From contig OZ038433.1 of assembly GCA_964036275.1 (NCBI GenBank), positions 26,333,485 through 26,397,484 on the forward strand: a stretch of 64,000 nucleotides of DNA. Direction: 5' to 3'. Source of the DNA: Litoditis marina (taxonomy: Eukaryota > Nematoda > Chromadorea > Rhabditida > Rhabditidae). The translations under genes and the position numbers were made by a program. A model generated the notes under the pieces. That model was given only the letters and a program-made list of their open reading frames with translations, was not told the DNA's origin and did not search any database. Of this stretch, positions 46,915 through 60,224 are shown one piece after another. Within the stretch, counting starts at the first letter, position 1. Every line of letters begins with the position of its first letter.

Positions 46915-49900
46915 ATGGGGGAGGATGATAGGTGGAATGCGTTCCGCTCGCACAAACGGATAGCGGCAGATAATCCAGCATTGACTCCATGGATGATTAC
47001 TTCTCTCCAAGCCATCAAGGTATCTATATGTGTTTTTTGTGCCTGGATGTATTACTTAAACGCGATTTCGCTATATAGTGCTAAAGCGTGGTTGGGAACA
47101 GTGTCACATAATAGGCTATAACACATAATAGTTATTGCGTTCCTAGGGCTATCTTGTAGCACCGAAATTTGTTTTGTTCACCGATATCTGATGTGTTCCA
47201 CGGTGCCAGTTCCATCACTATCGAGTACAGAAATTACATAACAGCTAGCTAGACTTCAACTTGACTGACCTTGAAATATTTGGACCACATTTTTCTACTT
47301 CGGTTTTTGTTTCACGTTTCCTAAGATCGCATTTCGTTTAGAGATTCAAAGAGAGTAGGAAAATGTGTCCTGAGTAGCTTACGAAATACCGCCATACAAT
47401 AGGTTGTGGGCGGGATTACACACTATGTCGATTGTAGACCTATTTTTCAAAAAAAATTTCAGCTGTTGATTTTCGTAGCCAGCAGCTTATTCGTCACATG
47501 TGGGGCTGTTGTTTCCAAGATGGTGATTGTCGTTGTAGCCACAAATCTGCACCCAAGGAAAAACGAGAATGTTCTCAGTTGCGAGGGAAATGGTGGGTTT
47601 ATCATCATGTACCTGTGCTGTATGATATTTCGTACCTCAGGCTAGTAATAATGCAGCGCACGTTCAAAAATTAGCAAAACTCAACTGTAAAGCTGATTCA
47701 TCTAGCTGTCTTTCGACAATGACATATCCACGTACTATTGTAACATTCCAAATTCCATTCGAAAGTGTTTCTCGTAAAATTTCACACGTTTTCATGCAAA
47801 GCTTGCGTAAAATATATATTTAAATCGATAATCGACTTCACTCATTACTCTCTCATAGAGAAAAACTCTCAAAACTTATTGTGGGAACATTGCAGGGGTC
47901 AGGAACAGCCGGACAGTGGCTGCGATGTATCTATGCCTGGCACTGCTCCAAGTTATTCCGGACATGTTCTCAATAGCCCAGGCACTAATCAAGATATCTC
48001 GCGGGATGAAGGCCGGAAGGGTACTAGTCACGGTACGATCGTGGACTCATCGTTACTTTTGTGATCTTTTACTAGGTTGTCTGTTCAACAGGAACGTGTT
48101 CTAAGACTGAGACTATTCTGAAAAGTAACCAGGTGGTCGATCTCGTTCAATCTCGCAACAGTATACACTCCATTTCAACGAAGCTCCAGCTAAAAACAAC
48201 GGGTTGAAAGATCAAACTACAAACAGAGCGAGATAGAGCAGTGGCCATATTCACTAAGCTCAAATAGCCGGGTAAACTATTTGAGCAAATTTTCAATGAG
48301 GTTTTTATCGGTTTTATTATTTTGTCTCGTTTCATTCACATATTATGAATGTTTCACCTAATTCAGCACAAAACTTGATAAACTTTGAAAACAAATAAAC
48401 ATACAGTGGCATATTGAAAATTTGCTCGAATAGCTTACCCGGCTATTTGAGCTTAGTGATTACGGCCACAGCATAGCACATGCTTACAACTCTCTATTCT
48501 TTGCAGGTGGTGATATTGGAGGGTCTTCGTGCCAGTGGCCTGTCCCTGCTGGTATTCTGTGTCTTCCCCCAACTGGATCTGTCTCGTTGTGTCGCCCTCA
48601 CCGCCTGTCTCTCCACCATTGCCGTCCTGCAACAACTCCTCGCCCACTTTGCACGCTCCACGCGACCGGCGGACTCATTTTGCACCAGAATGGGTCAGTT
48701 GACAGATTGATAAGTGTTACAACTGAAGCGGTGACTTCGAACATGTGTTTTCGATCTATCAGTTACCAATACGCTCGAAATTGTCGGATCTTCGTTCACC
48801 GTTTTCTTGCCGCCTCACGTTGGACATGTCGTGTGTGATTGGGTATTTCTGTTAATGTTAATCTTTGCCGAGAATGTTTTCAAATCAATCGGGCCGGAGT
48901 ATTTCTTGAGTCTTCCATTCCTCACTCTGACATGTGATTCTCCATTCTCGAAATACATTTTTCGCTGAGGTCTGAAATAGCAGTTTGTAAGTATAAAATA
49001 TATTATAATACAGTATATATCATACCCGCTTCCTGTTGCAGTTCGCTCCCTCATGACGCTTCCCCATTTAGTCTTGGTTCTGGTGATGTTGAGTGCAACC
49101 TACCTCTGGACCGCAATGGATGTCCCCTTCAAGGTATCCCTTTGTTAAGGTCTCATAAACACTGGTCATATATAATAATGTATGCTCGTTATAAGTCATT
49201 TTATGTTCTCTATTCCATTGTCCCAGCTAGCTGATTCGGGAAAAGTGTGACAATTGTGTATTGCAGAGTAACTGGGCTCTGCCAGCTGGTATTTTGGCTG
49301 CCTCCATTGGTTTCTGGGAATCGTGGATTCGTCCCAATCATGAAGGCACCTTGTTTCACACTCTTCATCAGGTAGATCCATCTAAATGAGCACGTGTTGT
49401 CCAAGTTACCAGAAAATGCAAAAAAACAATTCTCATCGCGAAACGGAGAAATTTGTCTGTTTTTTGGTACGAAATCATGAAATTGATATTTTTAGTCGAA
49501 AACATGCCTGATTGTTATAGAATGGAGAAATAGTCATTCCCTCTTTGTTGTGCGAATGGCTGAATTTAGTTGTAAGCGTTGACTGTTGGCATTACATCAT
49601 TTTTCTAATTGACAGGAATGTTGCAGGTGAAATACGGTGTGCGCAAGCTGACTCCCTCCACACGTGTGGCGCAGAGTGTGGTCCGCGTGTTATGTGTTCT
49701 ATCGGTGATGACTGTCGCCGCATCTGTATCTGGGGCCAAGTCGAAGGCCTTCTGGAGGGTTCTCACCTCGTACAGTATGGACTACCCGGAGACGTACGTT
49801 GGATTGATTCTGTTAGATTTTAAGATTGGCCCATAATATTCTATCTAGGTGGTACCTGAAATGACTACGAGAAGTATGTACGAAAACTCGTGCAGGCCGT

Positions 49901-52900
49901 GAAAATTGTACAGTATGATGACTTATAAATCCATTTTGGGTGGATTCTCCTGTTCTTGGGTACATTTCCATTTGTTAAGGGAGGCAGAATTGTAGTTACT
50001 ATCGACCTTTTTCTCCTTCCAGCCGTCTACTCGCCCTATCGGTTGCTCTGTGTGTGCTGCACATCTCCCTTCGTGGCTGTGCCCGTTTTCTGGCTGCTAT
50101 GGAAATGCGGGTTCCCGCTCTCGTACACCCTATGACCTCTGCCCCCCTCATTCTATATGTATTGATTTCTCTCGTCTGCGACAATTCGGCCTGCTCGTTG
50201 ATCAAGGTTCGTTGATGGACTAACTATAATTGATTGTTTTTATTTGACCTGGCCTGTGCATGTAAATATCTTGTTCAATACTGCAAAGAATGTACGCTCT
50301 AGGTGTTTCTGAGAAGCTTTCTAAAGTTGCGAACATTGTTGTCTTATCTCACAAACTCGCAAGGGTAGATTGTAATTGTAATGACTGTGTCTTTCCTGAG
50401 AAAGTAGCAAGCAGAAAAAAGTTTTTGGGTTTTATGCAATCTCATTTCCAGCAGGTGTTAGTTTTCCAGCTTTCTTACCCGATCCTCTATGAATGTTTCC
50501 AGCCTTTCGCGTCTCTTTCTCTGAGATGGTCGTGTGACAAGTGGGTATCGGGGCCGAAACCGTTCGACGACTTTTTCATTTGCCTCGTCTGGCTGCTGGT
50601 TGGTACCTACCGAGCCAAGGTCTACACGAGACAACCCACTTTCGACTCCACCGATGACATGTTAGTACGGCTCACACACTAGTTTAGGGGTGACTGTTGT
50701 ACAAATTGTAATTCGTTCATCAATATGATCACGTGAAATCTCGTTTTTCGAAAAAAAATCGAAAATTTCGATTTCGCGAATAAAGATGCGAAATGCTTCA
50801 CTGCAGTATGTTTTAGCTTTATTTCTGACGCCCTATTCATCTCGACTGTTTCAAATAAACAGCAAAATGGCACACTCGACAGTGCGTTTATGGTATGTGT
50901 TTCAGTATCGACGCCTTGTCACCGTCGACGAGTGGGCTGTGTGTGGAGCAGTCTCTGGTTGTGTTCCAACATTCTCTCAGCAAGAGTGTGAGTTGGTAGT
51001 CTTGTTCTGTCTGGTGTTTTGCTTTACTTTTGGCTCCTGAATGCTGAAGGGTTTGTGGTCCGCAAACGGATTCATACTTGTTTTCGTACTGTTCCCATTC
51101 CCAAGGTGTTATTTTTTCAATCCAAAACCAATTAAAACGGTAGACATGAGCATAATCAGATTTTGCAGGAATTTTAACACTAGCTCCTGACTATGTTACG
51201 TTTGATTATGAGTAGATGTGATTGCAGGAGCCTTGTATGGATGCGGATGATGACCTTGGCAATGTCTCGGATGAGATGTTGGTCCGGAATGACGAGGTGG
51301 ACCGCACCCTGACCGTCTACATCTGCGCCACCATGTGGCACGAGACGACCATCGAAATGACACAGATGCTGCGCAGTATGCTCAAGTTAGTGCAGTTGAA
51401 CAATGTGTACCGTATCCACGTATTTATGTCTGTTTCCTCGCATTAGTGAGCCAATTCTTGGTCGTGCACTCTTTCTTGCACTGGTGAATTTATTCAATGC
51501 TATCTTTCTTTAGCAGAGGTCGCACAATACCAAACCGGATTGTTCTTTGAATATTCGAAGATTACTTTGCGAACGGTTACGTATACGTTTGGCATAGGAT
51601 ACTCTGTTTCTTTTGAATTCTGTGGAATTTGTGTTTCTATTGAATTGAGTATTGAGTTTTGCGGTAGGAAATTGAGCTCGATTTGTCACTTTTATAAAAT
51701 GGCTATTTTTTCAGCAAAAATTAAGTTTGCTATGTCGTATCGTGTTAATGTCACATTGTAATATGTTTGTGTGTTAAGGTTGGATACTGAGCACATCCGG
51801 CGCCAGAACGATAAAAAGAGCGACCAACTTCAGTTCAAACTTGAAGGTGAGTGTCTATTAGTTTTCAGTAAATGATGTCGTTTTTGTGAAAACGTTGTAT
51901 TCGATTGCTGCTGTGATGGATATGTTTTTCTCATATCGACTACTTTTACAACTTTTATACAGCCAAATAGTTATTTATTTGATCACTGGTAATTCCTGGT
52001 TTGGTATGTATAGTTCTAATAATGGCTAATTACCCTGTCCACTTGTAGCGCACATCTATTTCGACGATGCCTGGTGTGACGATGTGGAGATGGGAATCAC
52101 GCGGCGAATCCCCAATGAATTCTTCGAGACGTTCTTCAAGCTGCTCAATGAGATGACCGGGTCGGTTGTTGTTTTGAGTTGATTTTGTAACTCACGGCCC
52201 AATCTTCATACGTTGCTATCTTTTCGAATTGAAAAGTGTAACGATTTGTTTGCAAATTTAGCGGCTCAATAGACACAACAGAATGTAAATGCATTTTTGA
52301 AATTGTAACTTTTTGACGTGAAATTTTGTGATTTCACCTGTTGCAATTGAAAGGGCAGAGCGGGTTTATTTTGAAGATAAGCACTTAGTCTCATAGGACC
52401 AGCCCCAGTAGCCTGTGAAACGATCGATGTTCATGTAATGTATGTGCGCACTCTCAAACAGTGGGATCGCAGTATGCCCACCACTTCACTGTGTGTGGTC
52501 GACTAGGAGGCTCGCTCATTCTCTTGTTTCCAGGGAGACAGTGGAGGAGGGAGGCCGTATGGCCACTCGGGTTCTGGTGAATACCCCGTATGGGGGGAGG
52601 GTGGTCATTCGACTACCAGCCGGCACCCTTCTTTTCGTTCATCTGAAGGACAAGAAACTCATACGACACAAGAAGAGATGGAGCCAGGTAGCACAGTTAC
52701 TATAGGAGAAGTGGTAGTCGTAGTTTGTGTTGCGGTGGGTGCAGCACACTCTTAGCTCTAGTAATCAGCCGAATAAACACCTGAGGTGGAAGTCGAGGTT
52801 TTAAAATAGAAGAAAAATACTTATAAATGAATAGTCTAAACGATCGCACTGACCTGATTAAAAATAGTTGAGGCTTCCCCTGTTGCAGTCTAATACTCTA

Positions 52901-55900
52901 TTCCCTCACGCTGCCAGTTAAAGTGGTAAGAGTCAGATACCTTGGCGCCCAATTTCAAACTCGCTCTCGAGCTCTCAGGCTATATAACATGTTCACGTTC
53001 GGTTGAGATGTTTCCTTTTTTGATTTTTCAGGCCGTCTAGTGGATTGCAGGCATACACACACCAGCAAGGTTGTCCGAATAAACAGAAAAGTTCGAAAAT
53101 CACCCGAAAACATGAAAATCGGTCTACTTTTGATGAAAAATTCTAAATTTTCATGTGTTCACATCTGAAAACGGCTTACTTTTTGTCGCTTAGTCGGACC
53201 TTACTGTTGTATGATTGCAGGTGATGTACATGTACTACCTGCTGGGCCACCGTATCATGGACAGTGCCATGTCAATCGAGGACCGTCAACAGATGGCCGA
53301 CAGTACCTTCATTCTGGCCATCGACGGGGACTCCAAGTTCGAACCGGAGGCGGTGTTGCGGCTACTGGCCCTCATGGACCAGAAGAGCGACATCGGATGC
53401 GCGTGCGGCAGAATACATCCCATCGGCACGGGTCAGTCTGGTCAGAGTGTCCCATGCGGTTGTACTTCTCCTTCCAACTGCTCATATCCACAGTCCAAGT
53501 TTCACATCACAATGTTACATAGTGGTGGTGGTGGTGGTCCATGACCCATCTCCAAATTAGTGGGTTAGAGATATTATGCTGCACATTGTGAGAATGAACC
53601 GTCTATAAATGACCGGTGTGGTGCGTGCTACGAAACTGAACATAAGTTGTACTTTTCAGTCATTTGCAGGTGTGATGGTGTGGTACCAGAAGTTTGAGTA
53701 CGCGATAGCGCATTGGTTCCAAAAAGCGGCCGAACACGTGTTTGGCTGTGTCCTGTGTGCTCCCGGCTGTTTCTCGCTGTTCAGAGCCTCGGCCCTCATG
53801 GATGACAATATTATGCATAAGTGGGTTTATCTCATATTTATTAATTCGCTTCGCTTCGTTAGGAGGCGGTGATCAACATACATGTCACAGATCTTCGTAG
53901 TAGTAGTGGGTTATTGAATAGAATGGATCTCCGATTTGGAGAATGAATTTCGACATATGGTTGCTGACAGCCATCTTATTGTAAGTTGGAGGTTATGTGC
54001 AGATTTTTTGATAGTTTTGTATTTGTTGAAATAGTGTGATACGTGTGGGTGATATACAACGAAATACGAAAAGGTCTCAAAGTTTGGGATAGAAGAATGG
54101 GGACTTTATCAGTTATACGTATCACGGCGAATTTTGTATCTGTGGTCGATGAGTTGATATTTGCTTCAACATGGTCAGTGAATGGGAATGTTTGATTTGA
54201 AGTGGACTGTGCTTACATATTTGTTTTCAGATATACAAAGACAGCGGAAGAACCTCGTCATTTCGTACAGTATGATCAGGGAGAAGATCGATGGCTGAGT
54301 ACACTGATGCTGAAACAGGTTGGAATCAAATGGAATGCTTGCTTGTGTTTTAACACGTGACTTTTCACGTTCACGCATGGCAGTTAGATGTAGGTTAGAA
54401 GAAACATGTTGAATAGTTACTTCGTTACGCTTGGGTTTGAATTTCCCTACTTTCTTTGCACGCTTCAAATACTATGTATCAGAAAGGAGGAAACATGTGT
54501 TTTGTTATGTATTAAGATTAAATTAAATTTTCTAAAAGAAGTGTGTTACAAAATGAAAATTTTTTATAAATGAAAATATATGAATAGCTATCAACTAGTT
54601 TAGAGTAATAAATTTGGTTATATTTATTTGCGTCGTTTCGCCTCTAAATCTCTTTTGTGACTGCCTTCGAAATGATCTATTAGTATTATCTGACGCCTCC
54701 TTTAGGGCTATCGCATTGAATACGCGGCTGCCTCTGACGCAGAAACGTACGCGCCCGAAGGATTCGAAGAGTTTTTCAACCAGAGACGGCGTTGGACTCC
54801 TTCCTCCATTGCGAATACTGTCGATCTACTGGCCGATTACAAGGTAATCTTTCACAGGGGATTGCCAACATATGCACTCGATTACGAGGTTACGACAAAA
54901 ACTTATTTTTATCACCTAACGAGCTAACATCAACGAATTGCGAGTTTATATCTGAAAATGTGTATTTCAGCGTGCCTCGGAGAAGAATGACTCAATTTCT
55001 CGCGCCTACATTGCCTACCAATTCATGGTTATCGCCTTCTCCATGCTGGGTCCGGCTATCATATTCAGTATGGTTGTTTTTGCGCAGGTCTGTTTTACAG
55101 AGATATTGGTGGCAGTTGCTCATGTGGTATTGCGCTTTGTGAGAACCCATTTATAGTATAACTATTATAACTATTTATATTGTTACGAAAAAAGATAGTA
55201 ACTAGTTCTAGGAATATTCTGCCTTTCCTGAGAGACGTTATATTAGTATAGTCAGAACAGTAATTTTGTTATTAAGAGCTGTAAATAGTGGTGCATAGTT
55301 TGCGTGTTGAGTTCTGGTTGTTTTCACGTATAGTTAGAAGTGTACTTTCAGGTGGCTGCTTTTGGTTCGGATTCGGTGAATATGATGTTGTGGAACGGAA
55401 TTCCTGTGCTTTTGTTCATTGTCGTTTGCTTCACTACGGAGTCGAAAGTGCAGTTGTTTTATGCCAAGGTAGTTATACTCTGTTTCACTCATCCCCAACG
55501 CCCTACAGTACTCCGTCGATCGTACAAGTCATGCCAGTATGGGTTAGCTATATATTGACAGCTCATGCGGATATTCCCATTTCATTCTTACATTTATTAG
55601 CATTCAATGGCTTCTTTGTTCCAGATAATGTCCATCGTCTATGCTTTCATCATGCTGGCCGTAATCATTGCAACGTCCAGTCAAATAGTGTTAGAAAGTA
55701 GGTATTATTATATTATATATATTCAGTGTGTCCTCCAATAAGAAATTGGAATAACAAAAGATTCTGATTCGGTTAACATGTTCTCTTCCACATCCGTTAG
55801 GGGTTTTGAAATCGGTCTCAAATCTGGAAATTGATTTTTCTCAAAAGTCAAAATTCAGAAGCAGTGGAACTCGATTAACAAGCTACAAGCCTAATAGCTG

Positions 55901-58900
55901 TGCAGTTCGAGTATTGAACGAGTAATGAAATACGATGTTTCGTTGGTTGTTCCCATACGTAAAATACCTCCTCATTTTGATGTTGACTGATGCTCATTTT
56001 TTCCCGATTTTGACCGGGACATGCTCACTTTTTGGGGTAATGTTACAGATTATTGGTAAAATTTCGTGCTTTTCAATGACATATGCTTACTTTTTGAGGA
56101 TGCTCATGCTCACTTTTTTCTACCTGATGTGATTCTTTTTACGTATGAACGTATGGTTGTTCCACCCCGCAACTTCCCCCCTGATTTGCAGCGGTCGTCT
56201 CTCCAACATCCATGTTTGTCGTGGCCATGATATTGATTTTCTTCACGGCAGCCTGTCTTCATCCGAGAGAGTTTGGCAACATCATTTATGGTGAGGACAT
56301 AGTAGTCGTCTGCGAATCGCTCTTCATAGTTTCTAGCTCTTTCAGTGTGCAATCGGAGATACACTGTATGTCCCCTATCGTTTATGGTTAAATAAGTTTT
56401 TTTTTCGATTTTCGCATAGATTTTGCATGAATCGGAAAGTTGCGAATGAGAAAAGGTGGACGAAAAATCACCACTATCTGGATAGAACAGTCTTTTCTGT
56501 TAGGAAAATTATTGAAAATCGTTAAAATTCGGCCGAATTGTCGTTTTATTTGTCTCTGTCTGGATGGTTGTCTTTGCAGGTTCTGTGTTTTTCCTTATGA
56601 TTCCCTCCACCTACATCTTCCTTTCCCTCTACGCGCTGATCAATTTGAATGTCATCAATTGGGGAACGAGAGAAGCTGTCGCCAAGGCCACTGGCAAGGT
56701 AGGTGGAATACTTTAAACTGTCAATGTTATTATTTTTATTATTATTATCAATGTTATTCAGGTAGAAACGAAGTCTCCGTTCGAGAGATGGCTGCGTAGG
56801 ATAGGAGAGGGTCCGCTCTCTGTTCTTTTCCCCTCCCTCACTGTCAAATCAGATGAAACTGTGGAGGCGTTGGAACGGAAAATGGAACGTCTCGAGAGAG
56901 AAATGAGTCAGATCAAGGTGAGGGACACTTCCTAATCTGCCTTCTGTAATGGATTAATCGCCTTGCCGCAAGTTGCGTGAACTGGTTCACTACTCGTACA
57001 GATCATGTGATGAGAATTAGGCATGACGCTTCTAGTTGCCTACATTTTAGCTTGAATTTATTTTAATAGTCAAAAGCTTTGGACACGTGACTCATTTTTC
57101 CATAGTGTACAACCGTCTGTCATTATAAGGTGTGTTTAGGCGGTTGAGACGGGAGAGGATCCATTGGACAGACTTCGACGAATGACGGGAGAATCACTGG
57201 ACGACTCCAATGTAGGCAGCGATGTGAGTATACAATAAAATACAACTTCAATACAATGCAATACAAGCTTTGTTGGTGTAAATTGTTGTTTATTGGTGAC
57301 AAACGAGAGCTCGGTATACTTTGAGACACTTCTAGCCGAGTTCATTTAATTCCTTCAATTTTGGGTTATCAGAATATTAAAATGTACCAGAATGAGCCTT
57401 CAAACGAAATGATTCAGGTAATTATTCTGGTTTTTGAGGATATTTGTCTTCATTCATTACGATTTTTGGTAAAGTTTACTCAATGCCTGATTTGGACTGG
57501 ATGTGGTATGTGATTGAGAATGGGAGCAGACGTATTGGTAATTTCAGTAATTTGTGTTCAGATTCGCGAAGTGGTACGGGATGAGGCGGAGAATAAGGCG
57601 CCGAATTCATTGAACAAATATGCCTGGATGCACAACAATTATCTCCAGGTACAGTGTCATTTTGATAGTTGGTTTCATAAGTTTGGGGTTTTTCGAAGTT
57701 GAGAAAACATGGTAGGGCTTGCTATTCTGGTAGAAATAGGAATTTCACAAGGACATATCTGATGTGCTTGTAGTTTCATCTTGTTGTATTTTGATGGCAA
57801 TTCATAATCTATGATTTGTGCTTGGATCAAATTACAGCTTCGATATATGATTAGGCTTAATATCTCGTTTTTCTATTTAAATGTTGTGATTTTGGAAAGT
57901 TGCCAACGAATTTTCTGTGATTTGTAGGCGTGTGAACGTGGTCGTTTGAAGGGAGCCGAGGAAAAGTTCTGGAACGATCTCATTCAAATGTATCTCAAGG
58001 TATGACTGACAAGTTTGTTTATCTTGTGTTCATAAAATGAACTGAATAAAACTCTAGTGAAGAAAACTCGAACAACGGACATTTTTTGATTTTGAAGCAA
58101 AACCATGACATTTCGTGTTTGGAAGAGACTGGTTTCGTCTGGGGAACAGTCACACCTTACTTACTTTACACTTAACAGCCGTCTACATTTCACGCTTTTT
58201 TGGGCTCTTTCTTGTGGCACGTTGTTCATATCTGTGAAGAGCTGGATTTGTTGGCTGTTAAGATTTTGCACACCTTTCTAGAAACTCAAATCATGATATG
58301 TAGTTTGTGGCCCTTCTCAGACCATAGGCTGTTAATTACAAATTCGCGTTTGGTCGAAACTGTATTGCAACGAATCTAGAGATTTAGTGTGCCCCGAAGA
58401 GACGTCAGACGACGAGGGGAAAAATCAATACCCATGACAGCCACGCTGTATAAACAGTAATTAACTGTTTTGCAACGACGCTTGTTCTGAGTTGCAGCCG
58501 ATCGAGTCTTCTCCCTCGCAGCAGCGGGCCATCGCCACTGGCCTGGCCTCCCTCCGAAACAACATCGCCTTCTCCATCATTCTACTCAACTGTCTACTGG
58601 CCCTCGCCATCTATCTCATACAGAAACACAAGAATGTGCTCAGCATCAAGTGGCTGCCCTACCGTCAGTTCATTTATGCTCCAGTAAAGTTGTCCCTGTC
58701 CGAGTTGCGAATGTCGGAAAAGTTGTCCGAGTTGTGAATGTCGGGAAATTTCTATGCCGAGTCAAACTGTTTCACGTACTCAAATCGGAAAACAGATATA
58801 TTTTTGTCTAGTATTCACACTAATAATAGTCCCTTCCCTTGTGGTTTGGGCGAAACATTTTTTCAACTGGGGATTTTCAGTGAACCTTGGTAATCCGGTT

Positions 58901-60224
58901 ACCTGTTTTTTTAGTATGCCTCAGGAGAGGGTATCTTGATGGAAGTGGTTACAGGTTACACCCGGAATAGAGCCGAAATCTATCAATCGCTCTCCTACGT
59001 TTGTTTAAATCATGAACTTTTCTCTTATTTGCCACATTTTATTTAAAGAAGGACGAGTATGTGGTCCAATCGCAACGCTTCAGTCCTTTGAACTGCAATA
59101 AATTTTTCAATTGCAGTTTAAAGGACCGTTGACACGGGATTGGTCCACATATTCGTCCTTCTTTAAACGTTTTGTGCAGAGGGTTTCAAATGGACGAAGA
59201 TGAACGAGATGACTGGCCAATTTGAGCAGACGGAGGATCCGCTGAAAATAGACCCCCTCGGCATGGGAATCATCGTATTCCTACTCGCTATTCTCATCAT
59301 TCAGTCCACAGGTTGGTAAACACCCACTTGACACTATGCGCATGAATCACGTGACACTCGACACATGACTCATGTGCCACTATAGACACTTGACTCACGT
59401 GAAACGTGAAACTACAGACACGTGACGCTATAGTCACGTTACAGTGACCGGTAGCTCACTAAGAAGTAGAACCCGCGATCCCCTTCAACCTACCGAAACA
59501 CCTAATTTTTTGACTCATTTCAACAAAGCGTGGATTGTTGGTGTATGCGAGCTGCGAACAATGATTATGACAACCGTGTGTTCTGAGTTGGTTCTTTTCT
59601 TATCGTTGTTTCTGCACAACCGGGTGAATAACAATCAAAATAACAGAATTTGACGAGTTGGAAGCCGTATACTCAGTTTCTAAATAGATTTTAGTTAGTT
59701 GTTTGTAGGCATGTTGATCCATCGTCTGAATACGCTGATTGGCGCCTTCCAAGAAGTTCGTCACTCGCACGACCTCGCCTTCTCCAAGTCGAATAGCAAG
59801 GAGAAGGACGAGCGAATTCTGTCGGCCGGTATGTTTCTATCGAGTATATATGCCGATTGTCGGTTGCTTGTCTATCTAACTATAATCGTCTTGGAAATCT
59901 CAAGTAAATATATCCACGAAATCGAACATTTCGCGTTAGAAAAACAGGTAACCGGTTTTTCATTTTAGGTTACCATCCGGTCACCTACTAAGGTAACCCG
60001 AAAAATAGGTTACCAAAAAAGGGTGAGGTTACCTAAAACCCCGGTTACATATAGAATTCACCGTTGCAGCTCGCCAGATGATGGATACCTCTTGTATTCT
60101 CGCATCTCATGCTGCCGACGGCTACACGAGACACTCCTCCGATTTGGTGGGAGATGCCAATGTACTGTACAAACTACAGAGAGCTCGACTGGCCGAGAGA
60201 ATGAAACGAAGTGCCCTCTCCTAA
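46915..60224 (+). CDS. chs-1: Chitin synthase (GT2, multi-pass membrane enzyme)
   Basis: Thirty-two exons in phase give 1333 residues: 46915-47019, 47463-47592, 47896-48032, 48507-48693, 49042-49133, 49267-49371, 49627-49793, 50023-50206, 50470-50660, 50906-50987, 51228-51385, 51779-51846, 52049-52160, 52534-52687, 53221-53431, 53670-53820, 54231-54318, 54706-54843, 54971-55087, 55352-55468, 55625-55697, 56192-56290, 56580-56698, 56762-56917, 57140-57223, 57373-57417, 57562-57648, 57928-57999, 58498-58663, 59180-59311, 59709-59828, 60070-60224. It polymerises UDP-GlcNAc into chitin at the plasma membrane (eggshell or pharyngeal cuticle in nematodes). The N-terminal third has many membrane spans. 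The core shows CATMWHE, TPYGGRVVIRLP, HKKRWSQVMYMYYLLG, AIDGDSKFEP, the GEDRWL acceptor site and the product-binding QRRRW (exon 54706). Then come a membrane cluster, NWGTRE, a coiled coil (EALERKMERLEREMSQIK), EEKFWNDLIQMYLK and more membrane spans. The symbol is tentative; chs-2 is the alternative. An acceptor-like TTTCTTAG ends 9 nt before the ATG. AATAAA is at 60430. Confidence 0.96.
48241..48469. repeat. Foldback element in a chitin synthase intron
   Basis: Left GTGGCCATATTCACTAAGCTC and right GAGCTTAGTGATTACGGCCAC are inverted copies. The pairing goes on through AAATAGCCGGGTAA and TTACCCGGCTATTT, and through GAGCAAATTTTCAAT and ATTGAAAATTTGCTC. The short flank AGCA is found on both sides. 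It is non-coding. Confidence 0.75.
53068..53214. repeat. MITE-like repeat, family D, copy 4
   Basis: Left CAGCAAGGTTGTCCGAATAAA and right TAGTCGGACCTTACTG are inverted ends. The interior GAAAATCGGTCTACTTTTGAT and ACGGCTTACTTTTTGTCG match the other copies. It ends 6 nt before the 3' splice site of a chitin synthase exon (53221). Confidence 0.65.
58300..58495. repeat. Repeat matching the flanks of the 40914-42654 foldback (empty site)
   Basis: CTGTTAATTACAAATTCGCG, AGTGTGCCCCGAAGAGACG, GACAGCCACGCTGTATAAAC and GCAACGACGCTTGTTCTGAG occur here without a break. At 40836-40913 plus 42655-42741 the same series is split by the foldback. The repeat ends exactly where TTGCAG, the acceptor of chitin synthase exon 58498, begins. 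Confidence 0.8.
59042..59167. mobile_element. TTAA-flanked MITE, family C, copy 4
   Basis: Ends TTTAAAGAAGGACGAGTATG and CATATTCGTCCTTCTTTAAA are almost perfect inverted copies with the usual internal pair. Its right end lies 12 nt before the chitin synthase exon at 59180. Confidence 0.85.
59918..60058. repeat. GGTTACC/GGTAACC repeat, partial copy 2
   Basis: It shares TTGCGTTAGAAAAAC-like, GGTAACCGG, GGTTACC and CATATAGAATT phrases in order with the right half of the 3202-3462 repeat. It fills most of the last chitin synthase intron and ends about 12 nt before exon 60070. Confidence 0.65.
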
